DNA of 64,000 nucleotides from Tolypothrix sp. NIES-4075 (GCF_002218085.1 NZ_BDUC01000010.1:82038-146037), one strand, 5' to 3'. Positions 26,930 through 35,477 are shown, numbered from the stretch's first letter. Program-made: numbers and translations. Notes: generated by a model from the sequence alone, not told the origin.

Positions 26930-28345
26930 CTAACTTCTACCGTTGCGAACATACTTATTTTTGATGCGTTGCACTTGCTGTTGAAACTCCGCACCTTTTT
27001 CGGGATTTACCATTGCGACAAAATTGGCAAAGCCACCAATAGCAGCGATTAAATTATCAGAGTTGCCCCAGTGCTTTCCTTCTAAACCATCTTTCTCAAT
27101 TTGAAACAGGGTAGCGCGAAAGCGTTTCAATGTTTTGTTGTCAACGTTGGGTTTATCGTTTACCACCACTCCCGTAACTTCTTGCTGGCGAGATTTTCGC
27201 AAAATTCGGGTTTTTTCTTGGTTGATGGTAAAGCCTTCGTGGGTAACAATTGATTCTGTGCCTTTGAGTATATTACATATATGGCGCAGACTGTCGCCAG
27301 AGGCGGAAAAGGTTAAATCGTCGGCGTAGCGGGTGTAAGTAAAACCTAATTTTTCTGCCATCGCCGTTAAACGTCGGTCTAAGCGGCGACAGAGTAAGTT
27401 AGTAATTGCTGGACTTGCGGGGGAACCTTGGGGAAGGTGACGTTCATCGACTGCAACATAATAAGTTTTGCCGTCAATTTCTAAAGTTTCGACTTCAGCA
27501 GCGGTAGACACCAAGCCGAAAATTGTCGCCGCTGCTTCGGAATAGCCGAAGGAGTGAAATAAACCTTTGACTCGTTTATAAGAAATGGAGGGGAAAAAGT
27601 TCTTTAAATCGAAGTTGATAATTACATCAGCGCCGACATGGGGTGTAGCATTGGTGACGATAGAGCGATCGCGTCTAAAGCCATGTGCAGCGTCGTGAAG
27701 TTCCAGCTTTTCCAAAATATTCGCTAAAATCCAGTGCTGTGCCTGTTTTAAATTCGGCATCGGTGCGGAAATTATTCTTTCTCCCCCCGTCTTTTTCGGC
27801 ATTTTGAAGCGGATGTAGTGCGAAACTGTCGAGGTTTTGCGGTTAAATGCCAAAAAGCGGAGTTTACCTATAGTGATTCCCATCGCAGCGGCAATTTGTT
27901 CGGCGTTGTTGCATAGCGGTAAATTGTAGGAATGCAACCTTTCTTCATTGCCTTGAGTGTTATTTAACCCAGCAGATACATCCTCCCCAAGATAGATAAT
28001 ATCCTGCTGCTGTTTCTGCTTCCAAGCTTCTGCACGCGATCGCCGTTCTTGTTCGCGGCGTTCTTTTGTTTCTTGACGCTTGCGTTTGGATTCTTCTAAA
28101 CGCTGCTTTAATAAGCGCTTCCGTAATTCCTTTTCATCTTGTAATTTTCGACTTTCTTGCCGCAGTTCGTTCAGTTCCCGACGAATTTCTCCAGCGCGGC
28201 GAATTTCATCTGCTGGATCTTGCGGCATTTCGCCTTGTGCAGACCAGAAACCATAACGTATCATTTCTTCAAGGATAAATTCCTCTTTGCCAACTTGTCG
28301 AATGCGATCGTATAGTTCTTGGCGGGTACGTGGTTGGTCAGACAT
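26930..28345 (-). CDS. retron-type reverse transcriptase
   Basis: 471 aa. Residues of about 55-115 are a highly charged Arg/Glu/Lys/Gln helix (coiled-coil-like extension). The RT domain follows: FDLKNFFPSI with the first catalytic Asp, LPQGSPASPA, and the active-site YADD at 340-343. Both diagnostic retron motifs are present: NAxxH as NATPH at 232-236 (region X) and VTG at 390-392 (region Y). Retron RTs make msDNA, an RNA-DNA hybrid primed from an internal guanosine of their ncRNA. Two matching ncRNAs lie upstream on the same strand (28429-29228). No maturase or endonuclease domain is present, which argues against a group II intron RT. Partner genes lie further upstream. Confidence 0.95.
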   Translation of the reverse strand: MSDQPRTRQELYDRIRQVGKEEFILEEMIRYGFWSAQGEMPQDPADEIRRAGEIRRELNELRQESRKLQDEKELRKRLLKQRLEESKRKRQETKERREQERRSRAEAWKQKQQQDIIYLGEDVSAGLNNTQGNEERLHSYNLPLCNNAEQIAAAMGITIGKLRFLAFNRKTSTVSHYIRFKMPKKTGGERIISAPMPNLKQAQHWILANILEKLELHDAAHGFRRDRSIVTNATPHVGADVIINFDLKNFFPSISYKRVKGLFHSFGYSEAAATIFGLVSTAAEVETLEIDGKTYYVAVDERHLPQGSPASPAITNLLCRRLDRRLTAMAEKLGFTYTRYADDLTFSASGDSLRHICNILKGTESIVTHEGFTINQEKTRILRKSRQQEVTGVVVNDKPNVDNKTLKRFRATLFQIEKDGLEGKHWGNSDNLIAAIGGFANFVAMVNPEKGAEFQQQVQRIKNKYVRNGRS

Positions 28346-28428
28346 ATATATGATGTTGTAGAGACCCTAAATATGACGTCTCTACCTTAACCTTGGTGTT
28401 TTTAAGTTGTCAGTAAGAAGAGAAAAAA

Positions 28429-28666
28429 TCACGCGCATCGAAGTGCAAATTACCCCTTCGTAAAGGTCTCAGGACTAGACTGCTCAACTCAGCGGAGCCA
28501 CCAAGCACCCCATAGTCATTAGTTTCACGGAAACTAAACCGTAGTACGGGGGGTGGCTCCGCAAAGTAGAGAGCAGGCTAGTGATGCATGGTTAGACTAA
28601 GCACAAGGACGACGAACCATCGTCCGGTTTGCAAGGTTGTTTCGCGTAGCTTACAGATGCGCGTGA
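28429..28666 (-). ncRNA. retron msr-msd ncRNA, copy 1 (RT-proximal)
   Basis: Bounded by an 11-bp inverted repeat (28429-28439 with 28656-28666), the a1/a2 arms. Read on the minus strand, after a1 comes the msr hairpin at 28607-28625 (GGACGA stem, 7-nt loop TGGTTCG). Then comes a basal stem of 11 positions with one mismatch (28571-28581 with 28475-28485) carrying the msd hairpin: an 11-bp stem (28552-28562 with 28492-28502), then CCCC/GGGG and a terminal TTAGTTTC/GAAACTAA hairpin (28519-28537). A conserved CCCCTTCGTAAA box (plus strand, 28453-28464) precedes a2. The order a1-msr-msd-a2 and its position 83 bp upstream of the RT fit a retron ncRNA. The branching G is not assigned with confidence. 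Confidence 0.88.
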
Positions 28667-28710
28667 GTTGTATCCAGTTTATTCGCGGTTTACCGATTAT
28701 GGGAAGATGT

Positions 28711-28927
28711 GGGGTGAAAATATGTTGCACCCTGACAACTGGAAGTCGCGGCGTTGTGCGTACAAAGTCCGCCTGCGCGGACTTGAAGATTTTGAAACTC
28801 ACGGAGGTGGGTTTTGGGGGGTGAAAATCTATTGCATCCTAGCGACTGGAAGTCGCGGCGTTGTGCGTACAAAGTCCGCGATTGGACTCAAGAAAAATAA
28901 GGTTTTGAAACCCACGGAGGTGGGTTT
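28711..28927. repeat. two tandem copies of a ~106-bp repeat between the ncRNAs
   Basis: Copy A is 28711-28815 and copy B 28817-28927. They share GGGGTGAAAAT, a block ACTGGAAGTCGCGGCGTTG and an end box CACGGAGGTGGGTTT. Copy A has a hairpin AAGTCCGC-CTGC-GCGGACTT (28765-28784), which is reduced in copy B. The same hairpin style recurs at 34622-34668, so this is probably an interspersed repeat family. Confidence 0.75.
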
Positions 28928-28984
28928 AGTATGTGTAGGCGCGAATTTTATTCGCCAGCCTAATTAGTGGAAGATAAATATAAA

Positions 28985-29228
28985 AAATCACGCGCTGTTT
29001 TTTTGTTGGTTCCCCTTCGTAAATCCCTCTGGACTAGACTACTCAACTCAAGCTAGGCTCGGTACTACCGGACTCATTCACTTCGTAGAAGTCAAACCGG
29101 AATATCCGGTAGTACCGAATGCCTAGCACAGTCAAGAGTAGGCTAGTGATGTATGATTAGGCTAAACGCAAGGACGACGAACCATCGCCCAGATTGCAAG
29201 GTTTCAACTCAACAAATGCGCGTGATTT
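28985..29228 (-). ncRNA. retron msr-msd ncRNA, copy 2 (RT-distal)
   Basis: Arms AAATCACGCGC (28985-28995) and GCGCGTGATTT (29218-29228), extended by TTTGTTG (29002-29008) with CAACAAA (29210-29216). The msr hairpin at 29172-29190 keeps the loop and stem of copy 1 with one G-U wobble. The basal stem (29136-29146 with 29034-29044) keeps pairing through a G-C to A-T covariation. The msd hairpin is unrelated in sequence to copy 1: a 7-bp GCTAGGC/GCCTAGC and a perfect 14-bp stem (29059-29072 with 29105-29118), with a small ACTTC/GAAGT hairpin in the loop. The box CCCCTTCGTAAA (29012-29023) is identical to copy 1. On the minus strand it begins 1 nt after the stop codon of the SWIM gene. Confidence 0.88.
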
Positions 29229-29229
29229 G

Positions 29230-30864
29230 TTAACACTGACGAGCGTGTTGCATTCGCAGTGCCAGAATGTGTTCGCAAGGACCTTTATACAGCTTGTTTT
29301 GCTGATGCCAGTTGCAAGTACATTCTGCGTCGATTATACGCTCATCTTTATCAATCGTCAAAGATAAATTTAAAGTTTTATCTTTGTCGTTAACGCTACC
29401 TTGCAAAATCAACGCGCCATTGTCACTTACTGAAGTCACCTGCACTGCATTTTGACTCAAAAACCGAGTTGCGCTTTCTTCTCGTTCGTTAGCGAAGCGC
29501 AAACGCTCCATCGGTAAGGGTTCGCGGCTGAGTTCTCGCACGCGATAAACTTGTTTATTTAAGTCATAAATTGCACGTCCGGCTTGAGTGTATGCACTTA
29601 AAGCACCCAGTACCGCCGTGCGACTTAAATTTAAGCGTTGTGCAAGGCTATCCGGACTTTCTTGCCAATTTTCCCGCAGCGCGTCAAAAATGAGCTTTTG
29701 CGTCCATTCGTCAACGTCTGCGCGGGGTGCCATTAAATCAAAATTACCAGATTGCGCCCAATCGTTTGCCGTCCATCCAGATAAACCGAGGGTAAAGGAC
29801 ATATCGCCTAAATCGGCTACGTAGAATGAAGGCATACCCGTACCCAACAAATGAACGGTGAATTTCTTGGCAACGGGGATGAGACGTTCTAAAATGTTCA
29901 GCCGGCGACGTCCCCAAACGCGAATTGTTTGGGGTTGGGTTCCTGTGTAAGGCGATCGCGCACAAACTACTTCAATATTCCACGGTTCAAATACCACCCG
30001 CACGGGTTCACCTGGATTCAGATGATAGCGCATACTGCGCGGTCCGGTTGTCTCTTTATGGCGACGCAAAACAAAACAGATATTGTGGATATCCATCGGG
30101 TGCAAATCGAACTGCGTCGCAGGTAAAGACATCGCGGAACTAACTTGTAAAAAGCCTCTTACCCAACTATCAGGTAAATCGATTTTGACTTCTTTATAAG
30201 CTTCTTCATTTTTTGTTTGAACTTCAAACCCAGAAGGATCAACTTGTAATTGAGTACTCTTATAACTGCGGACTTTTTGAAACTCATCGTACAGCGCTGC
30301 CGAATAATCAACATTGGTTGTACCGCAAGCGAATTCATTAATATTTTTAAAGACTTCGTAACTTGCACTCAAGCGTCCATAACTCGATTCATCTACGCTA
30401 AAGCACTCAAAAAATACTTCATCTGGATGAACTGTGATTACTGGATCGAGTACAAACCAAGCATCCCTATCCTTTTGGTAGAGATAGTCAAAATAGCGCC
30501 TTTGGGCTTGATAATAAAGAGCAAAGCGTGCAGAACTGCGCTTGCTTAATTCATTTAATTCTTCTTGTAGTGGTTTAATTTTTGCAGCGACATCTTGACG
30601 CATAGCTGCAACTAATTGCCAATCAATTTCATCTTGTTTAGCACGCCATTCTTTGTAAGCAGTTTTGTCTTTTGGCTTAAACCGCATATCGGAAACAACC
30701 ACATCATGTAAAGCGCTAATAGCTTCACGAAAAGCGACATTTTGCCGCAATTCTCCCACAAAGTAAGTTGGGGGACGTTTCGTATCTGGGGAAAATGACA
30801 TTTGTGTGTTTCCACCGCTTTCGTTAACAGCGGTACTTTGTTTATAAGCGTAGTTAAATTCCAT
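29230..30864 (-). CDS. SWIM zinc-finger protein, retron-associated
   Basis: 544 aa from the ATG at 30864. The frame is open to an ATG at 30975, but those 37 codons are translated from an interspersed repeat (30890-30977). I therefore prefer the inner start, although no good ribosome site marks either one. The C-terminus has the SWIM signature CxCx12CxH (C515, C517, C530, H532), a zinc-binding fold for nucleic-acid or protein contacts. A helical region at about 400-450 looks helix-turn-helix-like (LAQRLNLSRTAVLGALSAY). The rest (20-390) is not recognised. It stands directly before the retron ncRNAs. From memory, the published retron classification includes a type with SWIM and HEAT/ARM partners; a role as effector or regulator is inferred. 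Confidence 0.85.
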   Translation of the reverse strand: MEFNYAYKQSTAVNESGGNTQMSFSPDTKRPPTYFVGELRQNVAFREAISALHDVVVSDMRFKPKDKTAYKEWRAKQDEIDWQLVAAMRQDVAAKIKPLQEELNELSKRSSARFALYYQAQRRYFDYLYQKDRDAWFVLDPVITVHPDEVFFECFSVDESSYGRLSASYEVFKNINEFACGTTNVDYSAALYDEFQKVRSYKSTQLQVDPSGFEVQTKNEEAYKEVKIDLPDSWVRGFLQVSSAMSLPATQFDLHPMDIHNICFVLRRHKETTGPRSMRYHLNPGEPVRVVFEPWNIEVVCARSPYTGTQPQTIRVWGRRRLNILERLIPVAKKFTVHLLGTGMPSFYVADLGDMSFTLGLSGWTANDWAQSGNFDLMAPRADVDEWTQKLIFDALRENWQESPDSLAQRLNLSRTAVLGALSAYTQAGRAIYDLNKQVYRVRELSREPLPMERLRFANEREESATRFLSQNAVQVTSVSDNGALILQGSVNDKDKTLNLSLTIDKDERIIDAECTCNWHQQNKLYKGPCEHILALRMQHARQC

Positions 30865-30889
30865 AATTTTAGTTTTGATAATTGGTTGC

Positions 30890-30977
30890 GTAGACGCGTA
30901 GCGGTGAAGCAGCGCGGTCTTGGGGGTTTCCCCCATGAGCGACTGCACCAAGCCGAAGGGCTTGTCATCAGACATCG
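30890..30977. repeat. interspersed repeat at the 5' end of the SWIM gene
   Basis: A tract near 30920-30965 (TTTCCCCCATGAGCGACTG and on) matches 37340-37380 almost base for base. The segment at 30895-30920 (GGTGAAGCAGCGCGGTCTT) matches 37194-37212. Here the two parts are adjacent; at 37 kb they are separated by about 130 bp. Confidence 0.8.
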
Positions 30978-30980
30978 CAA

Positions 30981-31199
30981 TCAGCCAACTTGATAAATTA
31001 TTGGTCGATATTTTGGTTGAGGAATAGATTTACCTTCAGTAGTAGCTGTTTCTAGCCAAGCAGCTTTAGCAATCATTACCTCGTGAACTGCTTCTTCCGG
31101 TGTTGAACCCCAAGCAGAACAGAATTTCAAGTCAGGTATGTCAGCAATATAACCTTCATCTTCTTCGCTGTAGAAAATGTTAATGTGATAATCTTTCAT
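30981..31199 (-). CDS. HicB-like antitoxin-family protein without a HicA
   Basis: 72 aa. It has the HicB partial RNase H-like core: YHINIFYSEEDEGYIADIPDL followed by the STPEEAVHEVMIAKAAWLETA helix. HicB proteins normally neutralise a HicA mRNase. No HicA-like frame is seen next to it, and there is no C-terminal DNA-binding domain. It sits inside the retron operon, 6 bp before the extended frame of the SWIM gene. It may be an orphan regulator or folding partner. That role is inference. Confidence 0.85.
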   Translation of the reverse strand: MKDYHINIFYSEEDEGYIADIPDLKFCSAWGSTPEEAVHEVMIAKAAWLETATTEGKSIPQPKYRPIIYQVG

Positions 31200-31229
31200 G
31201 ATTCATTCTTTAAGTATAGCTTTGCAAAA

Positions 31230-31295
31230 GTTCATAGCGTTTTTTAACGCAGAGGAACACGGAGGTAAGCGCAGAGTGACGCAGAGTTTTTGTAA
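31230..31295. repeat. interspersed repeat (GCAGAGGAACACGGAGGTAA type)
   Basis: The AACGCAGAGGAACACGGAGG and GCGCAGAGTGACGCAGAG units match the inverse-oriented element at 10350-10410. It lies between the HEAT and HicB genes. Confidence 0.6.
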
Positions 31296-31318
31296 TAATT
31301 TAAGGAAATACAGGTAAT

Positions 31319-34300
31319 TTACATTCTGACTTCACAAACTGCTTTTACATCTATTGGCAACGAAAACTGAGGATAATTTTTATGAATTTTTAACATAATT
31401 TGTATCGCCTTTGCTTTATCTCCAATTGCCATAGTTAGTGATTGTCTCGTCATAACTTCAGCCACAACTTTAGCAGCTTCTTCGCTTTTTTGTGCCTCAG
31501 CATCAAGAAAAGCAAAAATTCGCTTTTTCGCAACACGTCCGGAATTGACGCGGCATAACACACTTATAAAATAAGGCATCAACTCCCGCAAACGTTCTGG
31601 ATTATCTACAGCATACTCTTGCAAATAGTTAGTTGCAAATAACTGCATATCTGCTGATGGATGTTCGCTGAATTTCAAGAGATATTCTTGTCCATCTGCT
31701 TGTTGGAAATTGCGAGTTAATAAATTACGTCCAAGTCTACGTGCATCTTCACGCACGCTATCACAAATGCTTACCAAAATCTTCGGGGTGAATTCTTCCG
31801 AACCAAATTCTGTAGTAAATATCTTAAAAGCAAACTCCCGTGAGTCTTGCCATTTTGACTCTAGCATCCGCACCGCTGATAACATTTCTTCGGAATCTAA
31901 ACGCAAGCGATTTAATATCTGTAAAAACATCTGCCGTGCGGCTTCTCGCACTGATAAAATTTCGTGATTGGCAAGTTTGACAATTTCGCTAGCGGCAAAT
32001 TCTGTTATCCAAGCGTTGCTATTTGCACCCAGCACCACACCACCTAATTCTTGTGCAGCGGAAGACTTTGCTGCAAGTAGATTTAAAGCAGTTTCTTTAG
32101 TAACGCTTGTCATCCATCCCTGCAAATCTTCCCGCAACAAACGTACTAAATAGCTGTGAATACCTTCATGCTTTTCGGGAGTTAACAGCACTTCGATAAA
32201 ATCAGATGCTAGCTCTATGGTAAAAGCTGGATAAGCGGCTCCTAAACGGTGGATAATAGGTTGAATCGCATTGCGAATTTCTGCATTTGTATTCACTGCC
32301 ATTGCGACAATTAAAATGCTTTCCTCACCGATTAGTTTTTCATCAGGTAACTGTCCAAATAGTCTAATACCGAGAACTTGCACTAATTCGTAAGGTGAAG
32401 CCAATAATGATTCAATTATGTGGGATGGCAAGTTTTCGGCACTAATTTCGTGATTTAATAAAATCTGAACGCCTAATTCTTGAATTTCCACCAGTGGATG
32501 TGTCAACAAATCATTGATGACACTTAAACCCAAGTTACGCAATTGAGGTGCAAAACTTATTAGTAAAGTTTCACCAATTTCTTCTGCCATTTCCCCTTGG
32601 GTTGAGGATAATGTTAATAATTTGGCAATGATGCGCCCAATTAATACTTTTGCAGTGGTATCTGTGAGAATAGTAGAAGTTAAAAGTCTCCGGGCAAAGA
32701 TGCGAGTGTCTGTCTGTTGACTGGTGACTAAAGCAGCGATCGCATTACTATCTTGTAAAAAATATTCGCGTTTTTCATCTATCCAGCGGTAAGCTTGAGT
32801 ACGAGCTCGTTCATACACGCAATTCGCTAAGGCAAGAACTAATTCAATGTTGGGTGAGGTGGAATTGTAGTTAAGCAGCGCTAGTTCAAATGCAAATTGC
32901 GCTGTAACTTCATAACGTTGATTAACAAGTTGGATGATTGTAGGTATATCAATCGAAGCACAAAAGCGATCGCACGTTCTCAAAACTTTGACTGCAAAAT
33001 GATGAACGCGATCGCACTCACTCTGCAATAATAAATGTAAAAGCGCATCTGGGTTTTGCTCCCAAAGTTGCCCAAAAGCTTCTTCTCTAACTGCGGGTTC
33101 TGGATCTCCGGGTTTATAACCTTCCCGACAGCACCATGCTTGAGAATTGGTTTTCAACTCATAGCGGGGACTGTTTTGGTAAAGGATGTGGTTAAAAGTC
33201 AAATATCCTGCAAAAGCATCCCAATTGCGCCTTATTGTAGACGAGTTCCAGCGATAGAAAACTGATTCTCTTACTTCTTCAGCATCTTCATCAGAATACT
33301 GAAGAAGAACGCCTACAGCCATTTTTACATAGTCAGGGTCACTTTCTTCGCCTAACTGTTTGAGAGTACGCCACACGCGACGTAACAAATATTCACGAGT
33401 ATTGCTGCTGTAAGCGATTCTTGACTCAGGATGTTTTAGTTCTTCTTTAACTTCACTACCTTTATATTCATAACGCCCTGTTTGGCGATTATAATTACCC
33501 CATAAAGTCTTTCTTAAATGTCCCCCGCTTGGCAGACTAACATAATAAGACTCGCTAGAGAAACCTGCTTTTTCTATCTCTAACCTATAAGCAAGAATAC
33601 CAAAGACTTCTGCATCGTGGCGATATTCCGCCATTTTGAAAATATGGCGAAGTTGTTTAAAATAGTTTGGTTTGAAAGGTGAGGTGCATAAAATATCAAG
33701 CAGTGCAGGACGAACGTATTGATTATCAATTTGATAAATCGTGTCTAAGACGGGAAAATGCTTGTAGTTATCGTGTTTTAGATAGTTAGATAAAGCTGTT
33801 GCAAACTCCTTTGACGAACCATTTAGCGTTAAATTTTGTAACTCAGGTGGTAAAAATTCAATTTGTTGTGCTTGTAAACTTGCTCTCTCTTCGGCATCAG
33901 ATAGTTTAAGTAATGCTTCAAAAGCGATGCGGCGAACAAATTCGGGATTAGAGAGATTATTATATAGCTGAGTGAGGGGAGCGATCGCACGATCATCACC
34001 ACACCAACCCAAAGCCCAAGCAATGCAATAATCTCTTAGTGGTTCACCAGTACCAATAAGCTTGATTAGTAAAGGTGTAGCTTCACTAATTTTAAGTTCT
34101 CCTGCTCGCCAAATTGCCCGTTCTAACTTTGATTTACTCGGTTTGTCGTCCGCAAGTCGATTGAGAATTGCTTCTTTGCGTGCATTTTCGCTTTTCTCAA
34201 CTCGTGGTGTCGATTCTAAATTAACTGGTTGAGCGTTAAGCTCACGATATCCCTTTTTAGTCTTTTCGCCAACCAGCTTGTCGAATGCTTGCTCCGCTTG

Positions 34301-34483
34301 TGCTAAAGGTACAGAAGAAGTAGTTTTCGTACCTTCTTTGAGATTAGTGCCCCGCCGTCCGTAACGGAAGTTAACTACATAACGATCTTTACCAGTCTGA
34401 CAAAGATCCACTTCGTAGATTTTATCAGAAGTTCCATCTTGATAGTGCAGTGTAGTCTGTTTAATTAGTTTCATCGCACCCAT
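31319..34483 (-). CDS. WGR-domain and HEAT-repeat protein, retron-associated
   Basis: 1054 aa. The N-terminal 80 residues match a WGR domain (the IKQTTLHYQDGTSDKIYEV strand region and the core FRYGRRGTN), a nucleic-acid-associated fold also found in PARPs and MolR-like proteins. Most of the rest is alpha-solenoid: repeated helix pairs such as SEATPLLIKLIGTGEPLRDY and DDRAIAPLTQLYNNLSNPE, consistent with HEAT/ARM repeats. It is the first gene of the minus-strand retron operon. There is no membrane segment or enzyme motif. In-frame ATGs at 34483 and 34474 are both possible starts. A scaffold or effector role is inferred from its linkage with the SWIM and RT genes. Confidence 0.88.
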   Translation of the reverse strand: MGAMKLIKQTTLHYQDGTSDKIYEVDLCQTGKDRYVVNFRYGRRGTNLKEGTKTTSSVPLAQAEQAFDKLVGEKTKKGYRELNAQPVNLESTPRVEKSENARKEAILNRLADDKPSKSKLERAIWRAGELKISEATPLLIKLIGTGEPLRDYCIAWALGWCGDDRAIAPLTQLYNNLSNPEFVRRIAFEALLKLSDAEERASLQAQQIEFLPPELQNLTLNGSSKEFATALSNYLKHDNYKHFPVLDTIYQIDNQYVRPALLDILCTSPFKPNYFKQLRHIFKMAEYRHDAEVFGILAYRLEIEKAGFSSESYYVSLPSGGHLRKTLWGNYNRQTGRYEYKGSEVKEELKHPESRIAYSSNTREYLLRRVWRTLKQLGEESDPDYVKMAVGVLLQYSDEDAEEVRESVFYRWNSSTIRRNWDAFAGYLTFNHILYQNSPRYELKTNSQAWCCREGYKPGDPEPAVREEAFGQLWEQNPDALLHLLLQSECDRVHHFAVKVLRTCDRFCASIDIPTIIQLVNQRYEVTAQFAFELALLNYNSTSPNIELVLALANCVYERARTQAYRWIDEKREYFLQDSNAIAALVTSQQTDTRIFARRLLTSTILTDTTAKVLIGRIIAKLLTLSSTQGEMAEEIGETLLISFAPQLRNLGLSVINDLLTHPLVEIQELGVQILLNHEISAENLPSHIIESLLASPYELVQVLGIRLFGQLPDEKLIGEESILIVAMAVNTNAEIRNAIQPIIHRLGAAYPAFTIELASDFIEVLLTPEKHEGIHSYLVRLLREDLQGWMTSVTKETALNLLAAKSSAAQELGGVVLGANSNAWITEFAASEIVKLANHEILSVREAARQMFLQILNRLRLDSEEMLSAVRMLESKWQDSREFAFKIFTTEFGSEEFTPKILVSICDSVREDARRLGRNLLTRNFQQADGQEYLLKFSEHPSADMQLFATNYLQEYAVDNPERLRELMPYFISVLCRVNSGRVAKKRIFAFLDAEAQKSEEAAKVVAEVMTRQSLTMAIGDKAKAIQIMLKIHKNYPQFSLPIDVKAVCEVRM

Positions 34484-34763
34484 CTTGCTACTGTGCTGAT
34501 GACAATCTATTGTGGCTCGATTTTGCTAGAGTTGCCAGATGTGGGGTAGTTAGAAATTGTATTTTTTATACAACACCTTCCAAAAAGCTTACACCCTATG
34601 AAGGTGAAGCTAGACGAACAAAGCCTGCGGAGGCAGGCTGTAAGCTTTTTAGCCCACCTGCGTGGGCTTGGTACGTAGAGCCAGCTAAGCGCCTGTTCGC
34701 GCAGCGTGCGCTTGGCGCAGGGCAAATAAACCTCTTGATAAAAACCCAATTTCTTAAAGTAAA
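34484..34763. repeat. intergenic hairpin repeats
   Basis: AGCCTGC-GGAG-GCAGGCT (34622-34639) and AGCCCAC-CTGC-GTGGGCT (34651-34668) are paired hairpins flanked by AAAAGCTTACA and TGTAAGCTTTTT arms (about 34573-34583 and 34640-34651). The element belongs with the 106-bp repeats at 28711. No gene is supported. Confidence 0.6.
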
Positions 34764-35381
34764 TTATTTCGTCAATTGGAAAGTTGAAATAATCCGTTGA
34801 AAGTCTTGTCTAATTTTGTCTGACTTGTTTCCGTAACCGACATTTAGTATTATAATATATTGCCCTTTTTTACTGGGTAAGACTATATTATCACCACAGA
34901 TCAGCCCACACCAGGAATAAGATATAGCACTTTGACCGACAAAATTTAAAGTTTGATAATTACCTTGACGGAAACGTTTAAAATTTGACTGGGGAGTATT
35001 TTGAGTTACCCATTGCAGCGCTGAAAGTTTATTAGGATTACTGAATGCAGAAATGCTGATACTGCTAGATGGTGCTTCAGTCGTAAATAATTTTCCAGCC
35101 TGAATTGCTTGATAGTCCGAATTTTTCCACAGTGTCAAATATGCTTGGTCAGGATATTTATTTTCAAAGCTTTTATCTAAAGTGTAGCTATTAGGATATG
35201 TTATCTTAAAGCCAAATTTCTGACTTTGGTAAGTTACCTGACTGCTTGCTGCAAAAATTTGGGTACTGCCAATTTTTGGTATGACAAAGATGCTAGTTGG
35301 TATCATGCAAAAAACTGCTAAAAATAACACCTTTTTGAATGTTAAACCAGTTAACCTAAGTAAGTAGGCGAAATTAAACAT
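34764..35381 (-). CDS. exported hypothetical protein, PsbP-like pattern
   Basis: 205 aa. An N-terminal membrane/signal segment (about 15-45, ending near IFA-ASS) is followed by a soluble domain starting VTYQSQKFGFKITYPNSY. This start resembles the opening strands of PsbP-like and other cyanobacterial lipid-free exported proteins. Two Cys lie in YSWCGLICGD. No catalytic motif is seen. It is separated from the retron operon by repeats and is probably independent of it. The family assignment is tentative. Confidence 0.68.
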   Translation of the reverse strand: MFNFAYLLRLTGLTFKKVLFLAVFCMIPTSIFVIPKIGSTQIFAASSQVTYQSQKFGFKITYPNSYTLDKSFENKYPDQAYLTLWKNSDYQAIQAGKLFTTEAPSSSISISAFSNPNKLSALQWVTQNTPQSNFKRFRQGNYQTLNFVGQSAISYSWCGLICGDNIVLPSKKGQYIIILNVGYGNKSDKIRQDFQRIISTFQLTK

Positions 35382-35399
35382 AAAATGTCTTTTTATTTC

Positions 35400-35477
35400 G
35401 TAGTGAGCGCTTTAGCGCTCAAATAAAGGTTTTTGAGGGCTGTTAGCGGAGCTTTCCCGTAGGGTAGCCCTCACTAC
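35400..35477. repeat. nested hairpin repeat
   Basis: Outer arms GTAGTGAG (35400-35407) and CTCACTAC (35470-35477) enclose GAGCGCTTTAGCGCTC and GAGGGCT/AGCCCTC. A MITE- or REP-like element is likely. A further hairpin CGCAGGCA-GGA-TGCCTGCG is at 35562-35580. Confidence 0.7.

Noticed and set aside
28588..28967. Plus-strand frames across the ncRNA copy 1 and repeat region
   Set aside because: They run through hairpin arms and duplicated repeats and have no family likeness.
28429..29228. Retron ncRNAs on the plus strand
   Set aside because: Retron ncRNAs are co-oriented with and upstream of the RT, and only the minus strand gives the order a1-msr-msd-a2.
30612..30980. Minus-strand 122-codon frame inside the SWIM gene
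   Set aside because: Shadow frame; the SWIM frame covers it fully and is coherent.
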